Shown: positions 8,610 to 18,641 of the stretch, one piece after another | How the letters are laid out: the number at the start of each line of letters is the position of its first letter | Numbering within the stretch: position 1 is the first letter of the stretch | DNA from: Pseudanabaena galeata CCNP1313 | GTDB taxonomy: Bacteria; Cyanobacteriota; Cyanobacteriia; Pseudanabaenales; Pseudanabaenaceae | Assembly: GCF_029910235.1 (NCBI RefSeq) | Contig: NZ_CP112874.1 | Location: 62,001 to 126,000, forward strand | DNA: 64,000 nucleotides | Direction: 5' to 3' | Notes under the pieces: model-generated | Told to the model about the DNA's origin: nothing | The model's input: the letters and a program-made list of their open reading frames with translations, nothing else | The model's database searches: none | Program-made: the position numbers and the translations under genes

Positions 8610-9176
8610 ATGATCGCCATACCCAAGTTTGATTACATAACTCCAGACGAATATCTCGCAATGGAGGAGCAGAGCGAAATTAAGCACGAATATATCGATG
8701 GATATGTTTATGCCATGGCTGACGCAAACGATCCTCACGTTACGATCGCCTTAAACATGGCTTTTGTAATCCGCAATCATTTGCGCGGCAAGAATTGTCG
8801 AGTCTATATGTCTGACATGAAAACGAGAATAGATTCGTTAAATCGTTTTTATTATCCAGATGTCATGGTAACTTGCGATCCTAGAGATACCCAATCGCAA
8901 AATCAAAAGAGATTTCCCAAGCTAATTATCGAAGTTCTATCAAAGTCTACCGAGGGATTTGATAGAGGTGATAAATTTGCAGATTACCAACAGCTAGAGA
9001 GCCTCGAAGAATATGTCCTAGTCAACACAAAACGTCAGCGCCTTGATTGCTTTCGCCGCAATGAAGAAGGAATTTGGTTTTTAAAATCATATTCTGGAGA
9101 GCAAGACAAATTCCAGCTATCGAGCATCAACTTTGAAGGCAAATTTCTAGATCTGTATGAAGATGTTGCTTTTTAG
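8610..9176 (+). CDS. Uma2-family (DUF820) putative endonuclease
   Basis: The 188 residues again show the Uma2 core: YITPDEYLAMEEQSEIKHEY, FYYPDVMVTCD (PD motif, near 89), KLIIEVLSKSTEGFD (E-x-L replacing ExK, near 109) and DYQQLESLEEYVLV. It follows another Uma2 gene with a nine-base gap, preceded by ATGAGGTAA as a weak ribosome site. The two proteins are only distantly alike, so this is an old pair, not a fresh duplication. DNA target unknown. Confidence 0.88.
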   Translation: MIAIPKFDYITPDEYLAMEEQSEIKHEYIDGYVYAMADANDPHVTIALNMAFVIRNHLRGKNCRVYMSDMKTRIDSLNRFYYPDVMVTCDPRDTQSQNQKRFPKLIIEVLSKSTEGFDRGDKFADYQQLESLEEYVLVNTKRQRLDCFRRNEEGIWFLKSYSGEQDKFQLSSINFEGKFLDLYEDVAF

Positions 9177-9253
9177 GGGGTTTTTGATTTTATTGCCCCT
9201 TTCTGTGAGATTCTTGTATCAATACAGACCATGCATAACCTGCACAAGTGCTT

Positions 9254-9943
9254 ATGAGTTCGATTCGTGTTGTCCTAATAGAAGACCATGACCTAACCCG
9301 CATGGGCATGAAGATCGCTTTGCAACAGCAAGTCGATCTTGTGTTTGTTGGTGAAGCTGCCACAGGCGCAGAAGGCGTGTCAATGGTAAACAGCCAACAA
9401 CCTGATGTAGCGATCGTCGATTTGGGCTTGCCTGATATGGATGGCGTGGAAGTAACCCGCCAAATTAAGGCGGCGGCTACCGACGCAGGTCGCGCCACTA
9501 AAGTTTTGATTCTTACCCTCACCGATAGCCAAGAAACAGTATTAGCCGCCTTTGCCGCAGGTGCAGATTCCTATTGCATCAAAGATATTAGTTCTGAAAA
9601 TCTAGTGCAAGCGCTGAAGCTAACTGCCGAGGGTAACTCATGGATTGACCCTGCGATCGCTAGTATTGTCTTGCAGCAGGTACGTCGCCGCGAGGCAACT
9701 GTGGAAATTGATGCAGCAGAGGCTGATTACAAACAAGTTTTGCAAGCAACACCCCTGACTGAGCGGGAGCTAGAAGTACTGTCTGAGATCGTAAATGGTA
9801 ATAGCAATGCTGAAATTGCCGAGCGACTTTATATTACGGTTGGCACGGTGAAAACCCATGTGCGGAATATTTTGAATAAGCTATGTGCTGACGATCGCAC
9901 CCAAGCAGCAGTTCGCGCTCTGAGAGCAGGGCTAGTTAAATAA
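9254..9943 (+). CDS. NarL/FixJ-type response regulator
   Basis: An N-terminal receiver domain (IRVVLIEDHDLTRMGMKIAL, phospho-acceptor Asp in VAIVDLGLPDMDG near residue 56, Lys in SYCIKDIS near 112) is followed by a LuxR-type helix-turn-helix (PLTERELEVLSEIVNGNSNA and ITVGTVKTHVRNILNKL). It is a phosphorylation-controlled DNA-binding transcription factor. I start it at the ATG 9254, giving MSSIRVVLIEDHD as usual in the family; a GTG two codons upstream (9248) is possible. No histidine kinase is encoded in the window, so it is an orphan here and its regulon cannot be read. Confidence 0.9.
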   Translation: MSSIRVVLIEDHDLTRMGMKIALQQQVDLVFVGEAATGAEGVSMVNSQQPDVAIVDLGLPDMDGVEVTRQIKAAATDAGRATKVLILTLTDSQETVLAAFAAGADSYCIKDISSENLVQALKLTAEGNSWIDPAIASIVLQQVRRREATVEIDAAEADYKQVLQATPLTERELEVLSEIVNGNSNAEIAERLYITVGTVKTHVRNILNKLCADDRTQAAVRALRAGLVK

Positions 9944-9967
9944 ATTTTTTGAGATCGCGATAAAGCT

Positions 9968-10080
9968 CAACTTACAGCAATTATCGATCAAACGAACCAC
10001 AAGAAAATTTTTGAAAGCGTTGCTTTGCAACGCTTTCAAAAATTTTCTTGGTTTGGTTTTGAGCGCAAAGCGCTGTAAAA
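9968..10080. repeat. Family C palindromic repeat, copy 1
   Basis: A perfect hairpin with 24-base arms (10000-10023 and 10027-10050; core GAAAGCGTTGC/GCAACGCTTTC) is followed by GTTTGGTTTTGAGCGCAAAGCGCTGTAA. The same arrangement, reversed, is at 42030-42116, and a shorter relative is at 63517-63556. It probably also terminates the response-regulator transcript. Confidence 0.8.
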
Positions 10081-10134
10081 AATTTATCTTAGCAAAACTT
10101 CACTTTATTTCAAGCTGACAGGTTTTATATATGG

Positions 10135-12036
10135 ATGTACAGATTTTTAGGTGCATCCATGATCTTCTCGCTTTTGAATGGTGTTGCCAGAATATTAAAT
10201 TTCCTCTCGGCTAAGTTAGCAGACTTAGCCAATTTAATATCAAGGCGATCGAAGTCGAGTAAATATCCTCTGCTGCCTCAGAATGATCCCGAAATTTCTC
10301 AACGGCAAGCATCACTAAATCAAGCTAGGCAGCTTTATCAGTACAACTACACCTACATTGACTCCTTGCCAATGGTAGAAAAAGTGCCTACTAATGAGCG
10401 GTTCTCCTTATCTTGGGGATTGCTCGTTGGTAAAGTTGTGGTCAGAGTTTTATTAAATGATCGAGCAAATCCCCTGCTCTTAGAGAAGAGCAAGGATGTT
10501 TGCAAAGTCAAGCAACTGGACTTCTCTAAGCGTTTGCTTGCAGCAAGCATGGCTCATTCAGATTCTGCAATAGTAGAGCTACTTTCAGAAATACCAACGT
10601 TTTTAGAGACTGAGCCGACCAACATTGAAGGCTCAAATATTAAGGAGTACAACAATCTTTTTTGGGTTATTTCGTTACCCGCCATCAGCCAAAATTTCAC
10701 GAGCAATTCAGAATTTGCCAGACTGCGCGTTGCTGGGTTCAACCCTCTGATGATTCAACAGGTTAAAACTTTAGATGCAAAATTCCCTTTAACTGAAGAG
10801 CAATTTAAGACAGTTTTAGCAGATGATTCGCTTGCCGAAGCAGGATCGTCTGGACGTTTATATCTAGCTGATTATGCAGAGCTAACGGCGATCGCAGGTG
10901 GGACATTCCCCAAGGGAGAGCAGAAATACATTAATGCTCCCTTAGCTCTGTTTGCGGTTCCTAAAGGTAAAAATAGCCTTACGCCGATCGCCATTCAACT
11001 AGGACAAGACCCCAACACCAATCCCATCTTTTTACGTCAAGCTGGGGATGAACCCAACTGGCTATTAGCGAAAACCGTTGTCCAGATCGCTGATGCTAAT
11101 TACCATCAATTAATTAGCCATTTGGGTAGAACCCATTTATTTATTGAGCCTTTTGCGATCGCCACTAATCGTCAACTTGCTAGCAATCATCCTTTGTATA
11201 TCTTGCTGAAACCTCACTTCCAAGGTACTCTAGCAATCAATGATGCCGCCCAATCGGGACTAGTTAGTGCGGGCGGAACAGTTGATAGTCTTTTGGCAGG
11301 CAGTATTGCCACATCCCGCGCTGTGTCAGTGCGTGGAGTCAAAACCTACAACTTTGACGAAGCCATGTTGCCTGTAGCGCTGAAGAAGAGGGGCGTTGAT
11401 GATCCGAACTTGTTGCCAGACTATCCCTATCGCGATGATGCTTTATTAGTTTGGGAAGCAATCGCTACTTGGGTGAAGAATTATCTATCCATCTATTACT
11501 TCAAGGATGATGATGTGATCAGAGATTCTGAACTGCAAGCTTGGGTACAAGAAATTATCTCTGACAATGGTGGTCGCGTGACTAGTTTTGGGCAGGGTGG
11601 ACAGATTCGCACCATAGATTATTTAGTTAGTGCCGTGACTATGTTGATCTTTACTGCAAGCGCTCAACATGCGGCGGTGAATTTCCCTCAAAGCGACTTG
11701 ATGACTTACGCTCCTGCCATACCTCTAGCGAGCTATGCTCCTGCTCCGACCACAACCACAGGCGCAAAGGAGGCGGATTTCTTTGCGATGTTGCCGCCAA
11801 TCGATCAAGCTAAGAGTCAACTGACGATGACTTATATTCTTGGTTCAGTTTATTACACGACTTTAGGCGAGTATGGTACTGATTACTTCAGCGACGATCG
11901 CATTCAGCAGCCCTTACGCGATTTTCAAGATCAGTTAAAAGCGATCGAATCTACGATCAAGTCTCGCAATGAACAACGGGTTGCAGATTATAACTATTTG
12001 AGACCATCACGGATTCCCCAAAGCATTAATATCTAA
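10135..12036 (+). CDS. Lipoxygenase-family protein
   Basis: The 633-residue protein matches the catalytic domain of lipoxygenases, which insert O2 into polyunsaturated fatty acids using a non-haem iron. The iron-ligand helix block is clear: HQLISHLGRTHLFIEPFAIA followed by TNRQLASNHPLYILLKPHF (about residues 325-363). A later His segment reads SAQHAAVNFPQSDL (near 511), and the chain ends IPQSINI, supplying the C-terminal Ile carboxylate ligand. There is no N-terminal PLAT domain, as in several bacterial enzymes. Start: ATG 10135; an out-of-frame ATG lies four bases earlier. It stands alone after a family C repeat. Substrate and positional specificity cannot be read. Confidence 0.9.
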   Translation: MYRFLGASMIFSLLNGVARILNFLSAKLADLANLISRRSKSSKYPLLPQNDPEISQRQASLNQARQLYQYNYTYIDSLPMVEKVPTNERFSLSWGLLVGKVVVRVLLNDRANPLLLEKSKDVCKVKQLDFSKRLLAASMAHSDSAIVELLSEIPTFLETEPTNIEGSNIKEYNNLFWVISLPAISQNFTSNSEFARLRVAGFNPLMIQQVKTLDAKFPLTEEQFKTVLADDSLAEAGSSGRLYLADYAELTAIAGGTFPKGEQKYINAPLALFAVPKGKNSLTPIAIQLGQDPNTNPIFLRQAGDEPNWLLAKTVVQIADANYHQLISHLGRTHLFIEPFAIATNRQLASNHPLYILLKPHFQGTLAINDAAQSGLVSAGGTVDSLLAGSIATSRAVSVRGVKTYNFDEAMLPVALKKRGVDDPNLLPDYPYRDDALLVWEAIATWVKNYLSIYYFKDDDVIRDSELQAWVQEIISDNGGRVTSFGQGGQIRTIDYLVSAVTMLIFTASAQHAAVNFPQSDLMTYAPAIPLASYAPAPTTTTGAKEADFFAMLPPIDQAKSQLTMTYILGSVYYTTLGEYGTDYFSDDRIQQPLRDFQDQLKAIESTIKSRNEQRVADYNYLRPSRIPQSINI

Positions 12037-12079
12037 AATATCTATTGAGCCGAGCTTGGCTCAAATAGATATTCACCTA

Positions 12080-12221
12080 AGAGCGTGTTTGAGAAGTTTT
12101 TACCCCCTCTAACTCCCCCTTGCAAAGGAGGAGAATCTGAGTTTTCCCCCTTTGCAAGGGGGGATTAAGGGGGGTAAAAGCAGAAATTTTCGCAAAATAA
12201 GAGACTTCTCAAACACGCTCT
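12080..12221. mobile_element. MITE-like element with 18-bp terminal inverted repeats
   Basis: The ends are AGAGCGTGTTTGAGAAGT (12080-12097) and its exact reverse complement (12204-12221). Inside is an imperfect palindrome of C-rich and G-rich runs (TACCCCCTCTAACTCCCCC against GGATTAAGGGGGGTAAAA). It has no coding capacity and must rely on a transposase encoded elsewhere. The flanks show TAA on both sides, possibly the duplicated target. The rest of the 368-base gap (12037-12079 and 12222-12404) shows nothing I can name. Confidence 0.8.
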
Positions 12222-12404
12222 AACCTGAGTAAGCCGAAAGATCGAAAAACTCAACAAAAAACGTTAGTGCCTCTACCATTATGTCCACACTCCTAACGAT
12301 TCAATTTGGTAAGTTATATCTAAGTGCTACGATGCGAGATGTGGTTGATGTAAGAGGATTTAACGAGATTAAGTACAACGGTTCTGGAGTCGAGATAACA
12401 ACCT

Positions 12405-14105
12405 ATGAAGGTTAAATTAACTGGGATTATCTGTTTAATATTCTTGCTATGGGTAGTTCTATTACCCACAGTACCTTTACACGCAATTCCCATTAGTGAC
12501 ATTCCTAATCCTAGAAAATTGAATGGAACTTGGGTGAGTGATGTCGCGAATATTTTAAGTGCTGATACTGAATCTCGACTCAATCGCCGAATTTCTCAAC
12601 TAGCGGCTAACAACAGTTCAGAAATCGCAGTAGTGACATTGCCAGATACCATCCCATCGGTAACGGTTAAAGCCTATGCAACGGAATTATTTAATACTTG
12701 GGGCATTGGTAAACGGGGTATTGATAATGGCGTATTGTTTCTGATCTCAGTAAACGATCGCAGGATTGAAATCGAAACTGGGCGAGGGGTTTCTCCATAT
12801 ATTAGCGATCGCCAAGTAAAGCAAATTATCGAAGATCTGATTACTCCTGAGTTTAAGCGTCAAAACTACGATCTCGGCATCATTAATGGTGTAGAGGAAA
12901 TAGCGGGTCGTTTAGAGAAAATCAATTTTTATCCTTTTCCCTTTATGCCCATTTACAGCAGTATCGGACTTATTGGCATAGCGATCGCTCTGAGTGGTGT
13001 GATATTGATCGTTATCAAAATTCGAGAATGGCGACAAACATTACCAACTGTTAGTAAAGAACTTCAAAATCCTGTTGTTTTTCAGTTACGTATTCCTCAA
13101 TTGACGGAATTTACTAGTTTAGGAATGTTGTTAATGGTACTTGGGCTAGCTGCGATCGCCGTTAGCATCAATGCATGGGTACTATCTCAAGAACTGTTAA
13201 CTAGCTTATTTATTCAGCCCATTAATCAACTTTTAGTTACAGTACTGATTAACTTGATAGTTGCCTTTACTTCTCTACAGTTGTGGTTGAGTATTGAAAA
13301 ATTTTGGTTGGCTCAGTTAACTGTCATTTTCCAAACTCCAATACAGCGCTACGGAGGAACTCGATTTGGATTTGAACGTTCTAGCTTGATCATTGTTTTG
13401 CATTTACCTGCTTTAGTTGTGCTATGGCTAATTACAAGTACTTCAATTTTGTTGACAATTCCTAGTCACTTGTTATTTGCAGGGACAAACTTAGTTATGG
13501 CGATGGGATATCAATTTATATGGCTGCATATAGTCAATAACCTATACCTTGACATGCGTTTAGCGAAGGAACAGCGTTTTTGTCAAAACTGTCGAAATCT
13601 CGTTCAGCATGTAGCTTCAGATGTAACTAATCAGTACTTAACCAAGCCAGAGTTAAAAGCTATTGAGCTAGGAAATACCACTTACACAGTATATTCTTGC
13701 GATCGCTGCTATCCTCCAACTAATCAATCTGCTAAAAGCGATCGTCAGCATGTTTATTGCCAGCCTAATATTTTAAAAGAAGAAACAATTTGCCCTGTAT
13801 GTAGCTATGCGACAATGATTCCAGCAGACCTTAAGCAATCTCGTAAGCCCAAGAAATTCCCCAAAAAAGCTTCTAAAGATGCCATTAGTATGCGTCAATG
13901 TCAAAACTGTTTTCATGAAGAACCTGTCTATCCTTTCATCCCTGCACCTGTGCGTTATTCCAGTAGTAACGACTATAGCAGTTCGAGCGATAGTTCCAGT
14001 AGTTCTAGTAGCCATGATTCCTACGATTATGGAAGTTATTCTGGTAGTGATTTTGGCGGTGGCGGTGGCGGTAGCGATGGCGGCGGTGCGGGTGGAGACT
14101 GGTGA
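12405..14105 (+). CDS. TPM-domain (YgcG-like) membrane protein
   Basis: An N-terminal signal segment (LIFLLWVVLLPTVPLHA) precedes a TPM domain (NGTWVSDVANILSADTESRL, about 40-170; ETGRGVSPYISDRQ). TPM domains act in photosystem II repair phosphatases (TLP18.3) and in YgcG-type proteins. It is followed by about five hydrophobic segments between residues 180 and 390, four CxxC pairs (FCQNCRN, SCDRCYP, ICPVCSY, QCQNCFH; about 395-510) that could bind zinc, and a low-complexity Ser-rich tail ending GGGGGGSDGGGAGGDW, typical for this family. It is a membrane-anchored protein with its TPM part outside the cytoplasm; the exact function is unknown. It is convergent with the SNF2 gene. Confidence 0.87.
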   Translation: MKVKLTGIICLIFLLWVVLLPTVPLHAIPISDIPNPRKLNGTWVSDVANILSADTESRLNRRISQLAANNSSEIAVVTLPDTIPSVTVKAYATELFNTWGIGKRGIDNGVLFLISVNDRRIEIETGRGVSPYISDRQVKQIIEDLITPEFKRQNYDLGIINGVEEIAGRLEKINFYPFPFMPIYSSIGLIGIAIALSGVILIVIKIREWRQTLPTVSKELQNPVVFQLRIPQLTEFTSLGMLLMVLGLAAIAVSINAWVLSQELLTSLFIQPINQLLVTVLINLIVAFTSLQLWLSIEKFWLAQLTVIFQTPIQRYGGTRFGFERSSLIIVLHLPALVVLWLITSTSILLTIPSHLLFAGTNLVMAMGYQFIWLHIVNNLYLDMRLAKEQRFCQNCRNLVQHVASDVTNQYLTKPELKAIELGNTTYTVYSCDRCYPPTNQSAKSDRQHVYCQPNILKEETICPVCSYATMIPADLKQSRKPKKFPKKASKDAISMRQCQNCFHEEPVYPFIPAPVRYSSSNDYSSSSDSSSSSSSHDSYDYGSYSGSDFGGGGGGSDGGGAGGDW

Positions 14106-14141
14106 TTATCATATTTCGTCATCTTCAGACTCTTCTCCTAT

Positions 14142-14252
14142 AGCAATGCAAGAGATAGCTAGGACAAATCAAAACCCAAAAGATGAGTGGCGGCGCGAAG
14201 CGCCGCCACTCATCTTTTGGGTTTTATGTCCTTAGCAAAACTTACATTGCTA
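14142..14252. repeat. Family A palindromic repeat, copy 2
   Basis: A 111-bp copy of the element at 7801-7912: identical ends (TAGCAATGCAAG, CTTACATTGCTA) and the same core hairpin with two paired changes (GATGAGTGG against CCACTCATC). Changes in one arm are compensated in the other, so the palindrome is being kept. It sits between convergent genes, 3 bases from the stop of the SNF2 gene, and can terminate both. Confidence 0.88.
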
Positions 14253-14255
14253 TAT

Positions 14256-17200
14256 CTAAATCTCATTAATCAATTGCAGCAATGCATCAGTCGTCACCTT
14301 GCCACTCATATCTGTACCTTCCAGCAAGCTATCCGCCAGATCTCGTTTATGAGCGTGCAGATCGACAATCTTCTCTTCGATTGTGCCCTTAGCCACAAGG
14401 CGATAAATCGTGACGGGGCGCTTTTGACCAATGCGATGGGCGCGATCGCTTGCTTGATCTTCCACCGCAGGATTCCACCAAGGGTCCATGTGAATCACAT
14501 AATCGGCGGCTGTGAGATTTAAACCCGTACCGCCAGCCTTGAGACTAATTAGGAAAACATCACCTTCACCCCCTTGGAAAGCCTCCACACGCTTTTTGCG
14601 ATCTTTAGCAGGAGTACTGCCATCAAGATATTGATAGCTGATCTTTTGTGAATCTAGATAATCGCGAATGATGTGCAGATGATCGACAAATTGGCTAAAT
14701 ACTAGCGCCTTGTGTTTATTGTCCAGTAACTCATTGACCACTTCGCCAAAAAGCTGAAGCTTAGAACTAGGTAAAGGAATATCGGGTCTCACCAGCTTGG
14801 TATTACAGCAGGCACGGCGCAATTTCATGATTTCCGCAAGAACTTGTAAATGCTTCTGACCTGCATTAGCATCAGTATTGCTTAATTTTGCAACTGCCTC
14901 ACGACGTAATGCTTCATAAAAAGCGAGTTCTTCTTTGGTGAGTTCCACCTGTAGAGTGACTTCGGTGCGCGATGGTAACTCTTGCAATACTTGGTTTTTG
15001 GTACGTCGAAGAATAAAGGGCTGAATTAATTTTTTGAGTTGATTGCGAGCTTCTCGATCCTGCGATCGCTCGATTGGATTGGCATAATTCGTATTGAAAC
15101 TATCGAGGGAACCCAATAGCCCAGGATTAATAAACCGAAATAGATTCCACAGTTCGCCGAGATGGTTCTCGATTGGTGTGCCAGTCGTGATCAGTTTGAA
15201 GCCACTTTGAAGATTCATGGCAGCTTGTGATCTCTTAGTCGCCGTGTTCTTAATCGCTTGGGCTTCATCCAGCACAACTGTTTGCCATTGCACTTTAGCG
15301 AGTTTTTCGGCGACATCTTCCTGTTGCAGTAATCCATAGCTACAAATCACCATGTCAAAGGGTTGAAGATTGTCAAGCACCTTTTGGCGATCGCCTGTGC
15401 CAAACACAATTACATTCAGCGTTGGCGCAAATTTTGCAGCTTCACTAATCCAGTTCATGCAGACTGAAGTTGGCGCAACGATCAGGGTGGAACCTTGGGA
15501 AGCGCGAGTCAAAATCAACGCCAAAGACTGTAAGGTTTTGCCTAAGCCCATGTCGTCGGCTAGGCAAGCACCAACTCCCCAATGGGCAAGACGTGCCAAC
15601 CATTCAAAGCCCTCAATCTGATAGTCACGGAGATCGGCTTGCAATGTGGAGGGAAGTTGCGGCACAAAATTTCGCATTTCCTTAATTCTTTTAACATGTG
15701 CTTTCCAATGTTTATCGGCTTTGAGATCGTCGATTTCATCGACAAAATCTTCTAGAGCTAAAGCAGCTAATGGATGAAATCTTGTGCCTTTGCCATGTTT
15801 TTCTGATAGGCGACGGAACTCATCTAGGCGATTGCGAAACTGTTGGGTCAAAGCAATAAACTGCCCATCACCAAGGGGAATAAAACGACTAGGAGTTTTA
15901 TCAAGTAATTCTAATAAGCGCTGCATATCTAGTACCTTGTCATCACCTAGGCGTAATTCGCCTTCCGCAGCGAACCAATCACGGCTTTGATTGATCGACA
16001 TTCTGAAATCACCAAAGCCAGCGCGATGGCTGATTTTCATCTTCTCACCCTCTGGCCATTCCAAGACAATGCGATCGCCTAATGCTTGCAGTTCCAGTAA
16101 TAATTCCAAACAAAATTCGGGATCATCAATCGTCCATTCGCTCTCATGTTCTTCATAATTACCTAGGGTTAGACAAGCAGCGATCGCCTCATTTGCTAGC
16201 TTTTTCTCTTCCTTTAAATTACGAGTTGCTTGCAAACGCTTACCATCTATTTCTGCTAGCACCGTCGCCCCGCCTGTCCCCGGACGATAGTAGGCTCCCG
16301 CATTGGCAAAGGGTCGAGCTAACACAGCGACTTTCAAGCCACTTCCTGCAGGTAAAACATGTACATGGGGTTTGCTATCCGACGGTACTTCTTCGGCATC
16401 ACTGACACCGCCGCCAATATCTGAATGCACAGTCACAATCGAAGAGATGCCATGAATCGCCGCAAGAACTTTTTCTTTCGCGGCTACAGGAATTTCGAGG
16501 CGGTTCTTTCTGCCAATAATCTCAGTGATACGACGATGGGATTCGGTCACCTGTGTCACCTTAAGGCGCGTGGGGCTTTCCTTCGTGACCACAAAGTTTT
16601 GTCCATCCTTCAATTGTGGCGAAAATTCTAAGACTAAGCGATCGCCCTTACTTGCTTTGACGAGCAGTTCTGGTTCCCCTTTGACAATATCAACACGAGT
16701 AGTTGGCGAATCTTCCCAGAATACCAAGGGATGTCCAACTAAGGCACAGATCGTATCTTCATCAAATTCATATTGGCTTTGACCGTAATAGCCATGATAG
16801 GAATATACTTGCACATGGGAACATACAAGAATATCCTGTGGAGTCATGTAGGGAAACTCATGCACCGACTCCTTCAGTCGCTTGACTGCAATGTTACGCC
16901 CTGCACTCCACACACCTTTAGCATTAACCTTCTGTTCACGCGGCTGGATCGTACAGATTCCCTTATTAAAAGTAATAAACCAAACCAAACGTTGGGGTGA
17001 ATTACTAGCTGATTTTGACTGTTCCTGTGGCGATTTGCTAAGATTTAGCAATGCATTCAGACTTAGTTCCCAAGTTTCTTGAGGACGGATCAGATTGACA
17101 ATAGTGGGAATTTGGTTGCTTTGGCGCAATTTGTGAGCATGTTTTTGATGAATAGAGTTAGGGGCAAGTTCTCCCAATAATTCGGCTGCTTCCATCGATA

Positions 17201-18476
17201 TCCAATGATATCCTGCATTTACCGATTGTTTGAGCAATGGTTCGAGGATTTTGGGTAATTCGATTCTAGATTTTTCAGGATTTGCCCAATAAAGACAGAG
17301 CGCACTAATAAGTGCTTCAAGGCAATGGCTCTCTGTGTGATTGTGGATATATTCACTGCTGAGCAAATCCTTTTGGGGGATATCTCCCAATTGGAACTTC
17401 AAAACTTTTTGCAATCTGCTATAAGAAACCTGTAGCCAATGATTTGTCTGCTTTACCATGATTGCCGTATAGCCTTCGGCTTCGCGCATACTTTCAGCAG
17501 TGCCTTCCTGAATCAGCGCTAATATGAAAAATAGCCCCGGTTCACCACTGAAGTAAACTTGACGCTTACCTGTAGCTTTTCTGATCATCTTTAGGGATTG
17601 GCGAAACTGCGCGATCGCCAATTCGCGATCGCCTTTCAGAAAATATAACCAAGCCAATAGAGCATCCCCAGCATCTTTATAGGCAATCGATAGGCGATTG
17701 TAGGCTTCTTGGACAGTTTGCAAATCAGCACGTAATAGACTCTGCTCGATCAAAATTAGTAGTAACTGATCGGTACAGCGATCGCCTTCTTCTTGAAATT
17801 CCTTTTGTAGAAGTGTCAAAGCTGCATCAGTTGGCTTCAACTTTAGCATTCCATTGGTTAAAATTGTTGCTAAAGCGATTTCATAGAATTCTAGTTGTAA
17901 GGTCTGGAACCATTCAGGATCGAAGGGGTTGCTACAGACTTGATATAAAATTGCATCTAAGGTAATTTTTTGTTGGGAATAGCCATAGCGATAGAAGTCT
18001 TCAAACTGCTTAGTGACAAACTTAATATCTTGGCGGTAAATACCAATCCTGACTTCACGGATAAATTGCGATTCACTCCTGAAAGTCCGTGAATCAGTTC
18101 TACCGTAAGATGGCACAGGAATTTGTAACTCGATCACAGTGGCAATCTTCTCAAATTGTCCTGATTTCACGGCATCACGCGCGGCAATATCGATCAAAGA
18201 AGTATGGCATTGTAAGCCTTGAGAACGATCTTGGGTGAGTAAGTTTAATTTTAAAAATCGATCAGTATATGTCTTTAAACTAATCCCCGTAAAGTGCTTA
18301 TTATCTTTGTCCTTGAGTCCAAGCTGAAGTAGAGAGTCAAAATATACGCTGCGATTAACTGGTTCATAAGCGATCGCAAATACTTGGATCATCTGTTTCT
18401 CTAGTGGCAACAATTTGTTGTAACTAGCTGTCATGGCTTCATAAAGCTTCGCAGAATCAACTTGAGAATCAGGCAT
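14256..18476 (-). CDS. SNF2-family DEAD/DEAH-type helicase, 1406 residues
   Basis: The C-terminal 500 residues form a Swi2/Snf2 ATPase: Walker A CLADDMGLGKTLQSLAL (near 973), DEAQ box VVLDEAQAIKN (near 1065), TTGTPIENHLGELWNLFRF, and the second RecA lobe with ISLKAGGTGLNLTAADYV and DRAHRIGQKRPV. Just before the motor is a region found in bacterial SNF2 proteins (FGDFRMSINQSRDWFAAEGE). The first 600 residues are helical and TPR-like, resembling MalT/STAND-type solenoids, and likely bind partners. It is a dsDNA translocase that may remodel protein-DNA complexes; many homologues are uncharacterised. It stands alone, with no methylase or PLD nuclease next to it to suggest a defence system. Confidence 0.9.
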   Translation of the reverse strand: MPDSQVDSAKLYEAMTASYNKLLPLEKQMIQVFAIAYEPVNRSVYFDSLLQLGLKDKDNKHFTGISLKTYTDRFLKLNLLTQDRSQGLQCHTSLIDIAARDAVKSGQFEKIATVIELQIPVPSYGRTDSRTFRSESQFIREVRIGIYRQDIKFVTKQFEDFYRYGYSQQKITLDAILYQVCSNPFDPEWFQTLQLEFYEIALATILTNGMLKLKPTDAALTLLQKEFQEEGDRCTDQLLLILIEQSLLRADLQTVQEAYNRLSIAYKDAGDALLAWLYFLKGDRELAIAQFRQSLKMIRKATGKRQVYFSGEPGLFFILALIQEGTAESMREAEGYTAIMVKQTNHWLQVSYSRLQKVLKFQLGDIPQKDLLSSEYIHNHTESHCLEALISALCLYWANPEKSRIELPKILEPLLKQSVNAGYHWISMEAAELLGELAPNSIHQKHAHKLRQSNQIPTIVNLIRPQETWELSLNALLNLSKSPQEQSKSASNSPQRLVWFITFNKGICTIQPREQKVNAKGVWSAGRNIAVKRLKESVHEFPYMTPQDILVCSHVQVYSYHGYYGQSQYEFDEDTICALVGHPLVFWEDSPTTRVDIVKGEPELLVKASKGDRLVLEFSPQLKDGQNFVVTKESPTRLKVTQVTESHRRITEIIGRKNRLEIPVAAKEKVLAAIHGISSIVTVHSDIGGGVSDAEEVPSDSKPHVHVLPAGSGLKVAVLARPFANAGAYYRPGTGGATVLAEIDGKRLQATRNLKEEKKLANEAIAACLTLGNYEEHESEWTIDDPEFCLELLLELQALGDRIVLEWPEGEKMKISHRAGFGDFRMSINQSRDWFAAEGELRLGDDKVLDMQRLLELLDKTPSRFIPLGDGQFIALTQQFRNRLDEFRRLSEKHGKGTRFHPLAALALEDFVDEIDDLKADKHWKAHVKRIKEMRNFVPQLPSTLQADLRDYQIEGFEWLARLAHWGVGACLADDMGLGKTLQSLALILTRASQGSTLIVAPTSVCMNWISEAAKFAPTLNVIVFGTGDRQKVLDNLQPFDMVICSYGLLQQEDVAEKLAKVQWQTVVLDEAQAIKNTATKRSQAAMNLQSGFKLITTGTPIENHLGELWNLFRFINPGLLGSLDSFNTNYANPIERSQDREARNQLKKLIQPFILRRTKNQVLQELPSRTEVTLQVELTKEELAFYEALRREAVAKLSNTDANAGQKHLQVLAEIMKLRRACCNTKLVRPDIPLPSSKLQLFGEVVNELLDNKHKALVFSQFVDHLHIIRDYLDSQKISYQYLDGSTPAKDRKKRVEAFQGGEGDVFLISLKAGGTGLNLTAADYVIHMDPWWNPAVEDQASDRAHRIGQKRPVTIYRLVAKGTIEEKIVDLHAHKRDLADSLLEGTDMSGKVTTDALLQLINEI

Positions 18477-18641
18477 ATCAGGGTTTGTATTGTGACTAGA
18501 TAATTAGAAGGATTTGCGATCAGCAGCAACACAATCAAATTAAATTTTGTATTGTATTTGTTGCCAATTACTAATCTTAGCAAAAATCTGGTTTTCAATA
18601 TAGATTTGCAGCAACTTTCGCTCAGCCTATTGACTGATGTA

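Noticed and set aside
14187-14522. 111-residue plus-strand ORF
   Set aside because: It starts in the family A repeat and runs antisense through the end of the SNF2 gene.
14256-18476. SNF2 helicase as core of a DISARM- or other defence system
   Set aside because: No methylase, PLD nuclease or other defence partner is adjacent; neighbours are a TPM protein and gcvP.
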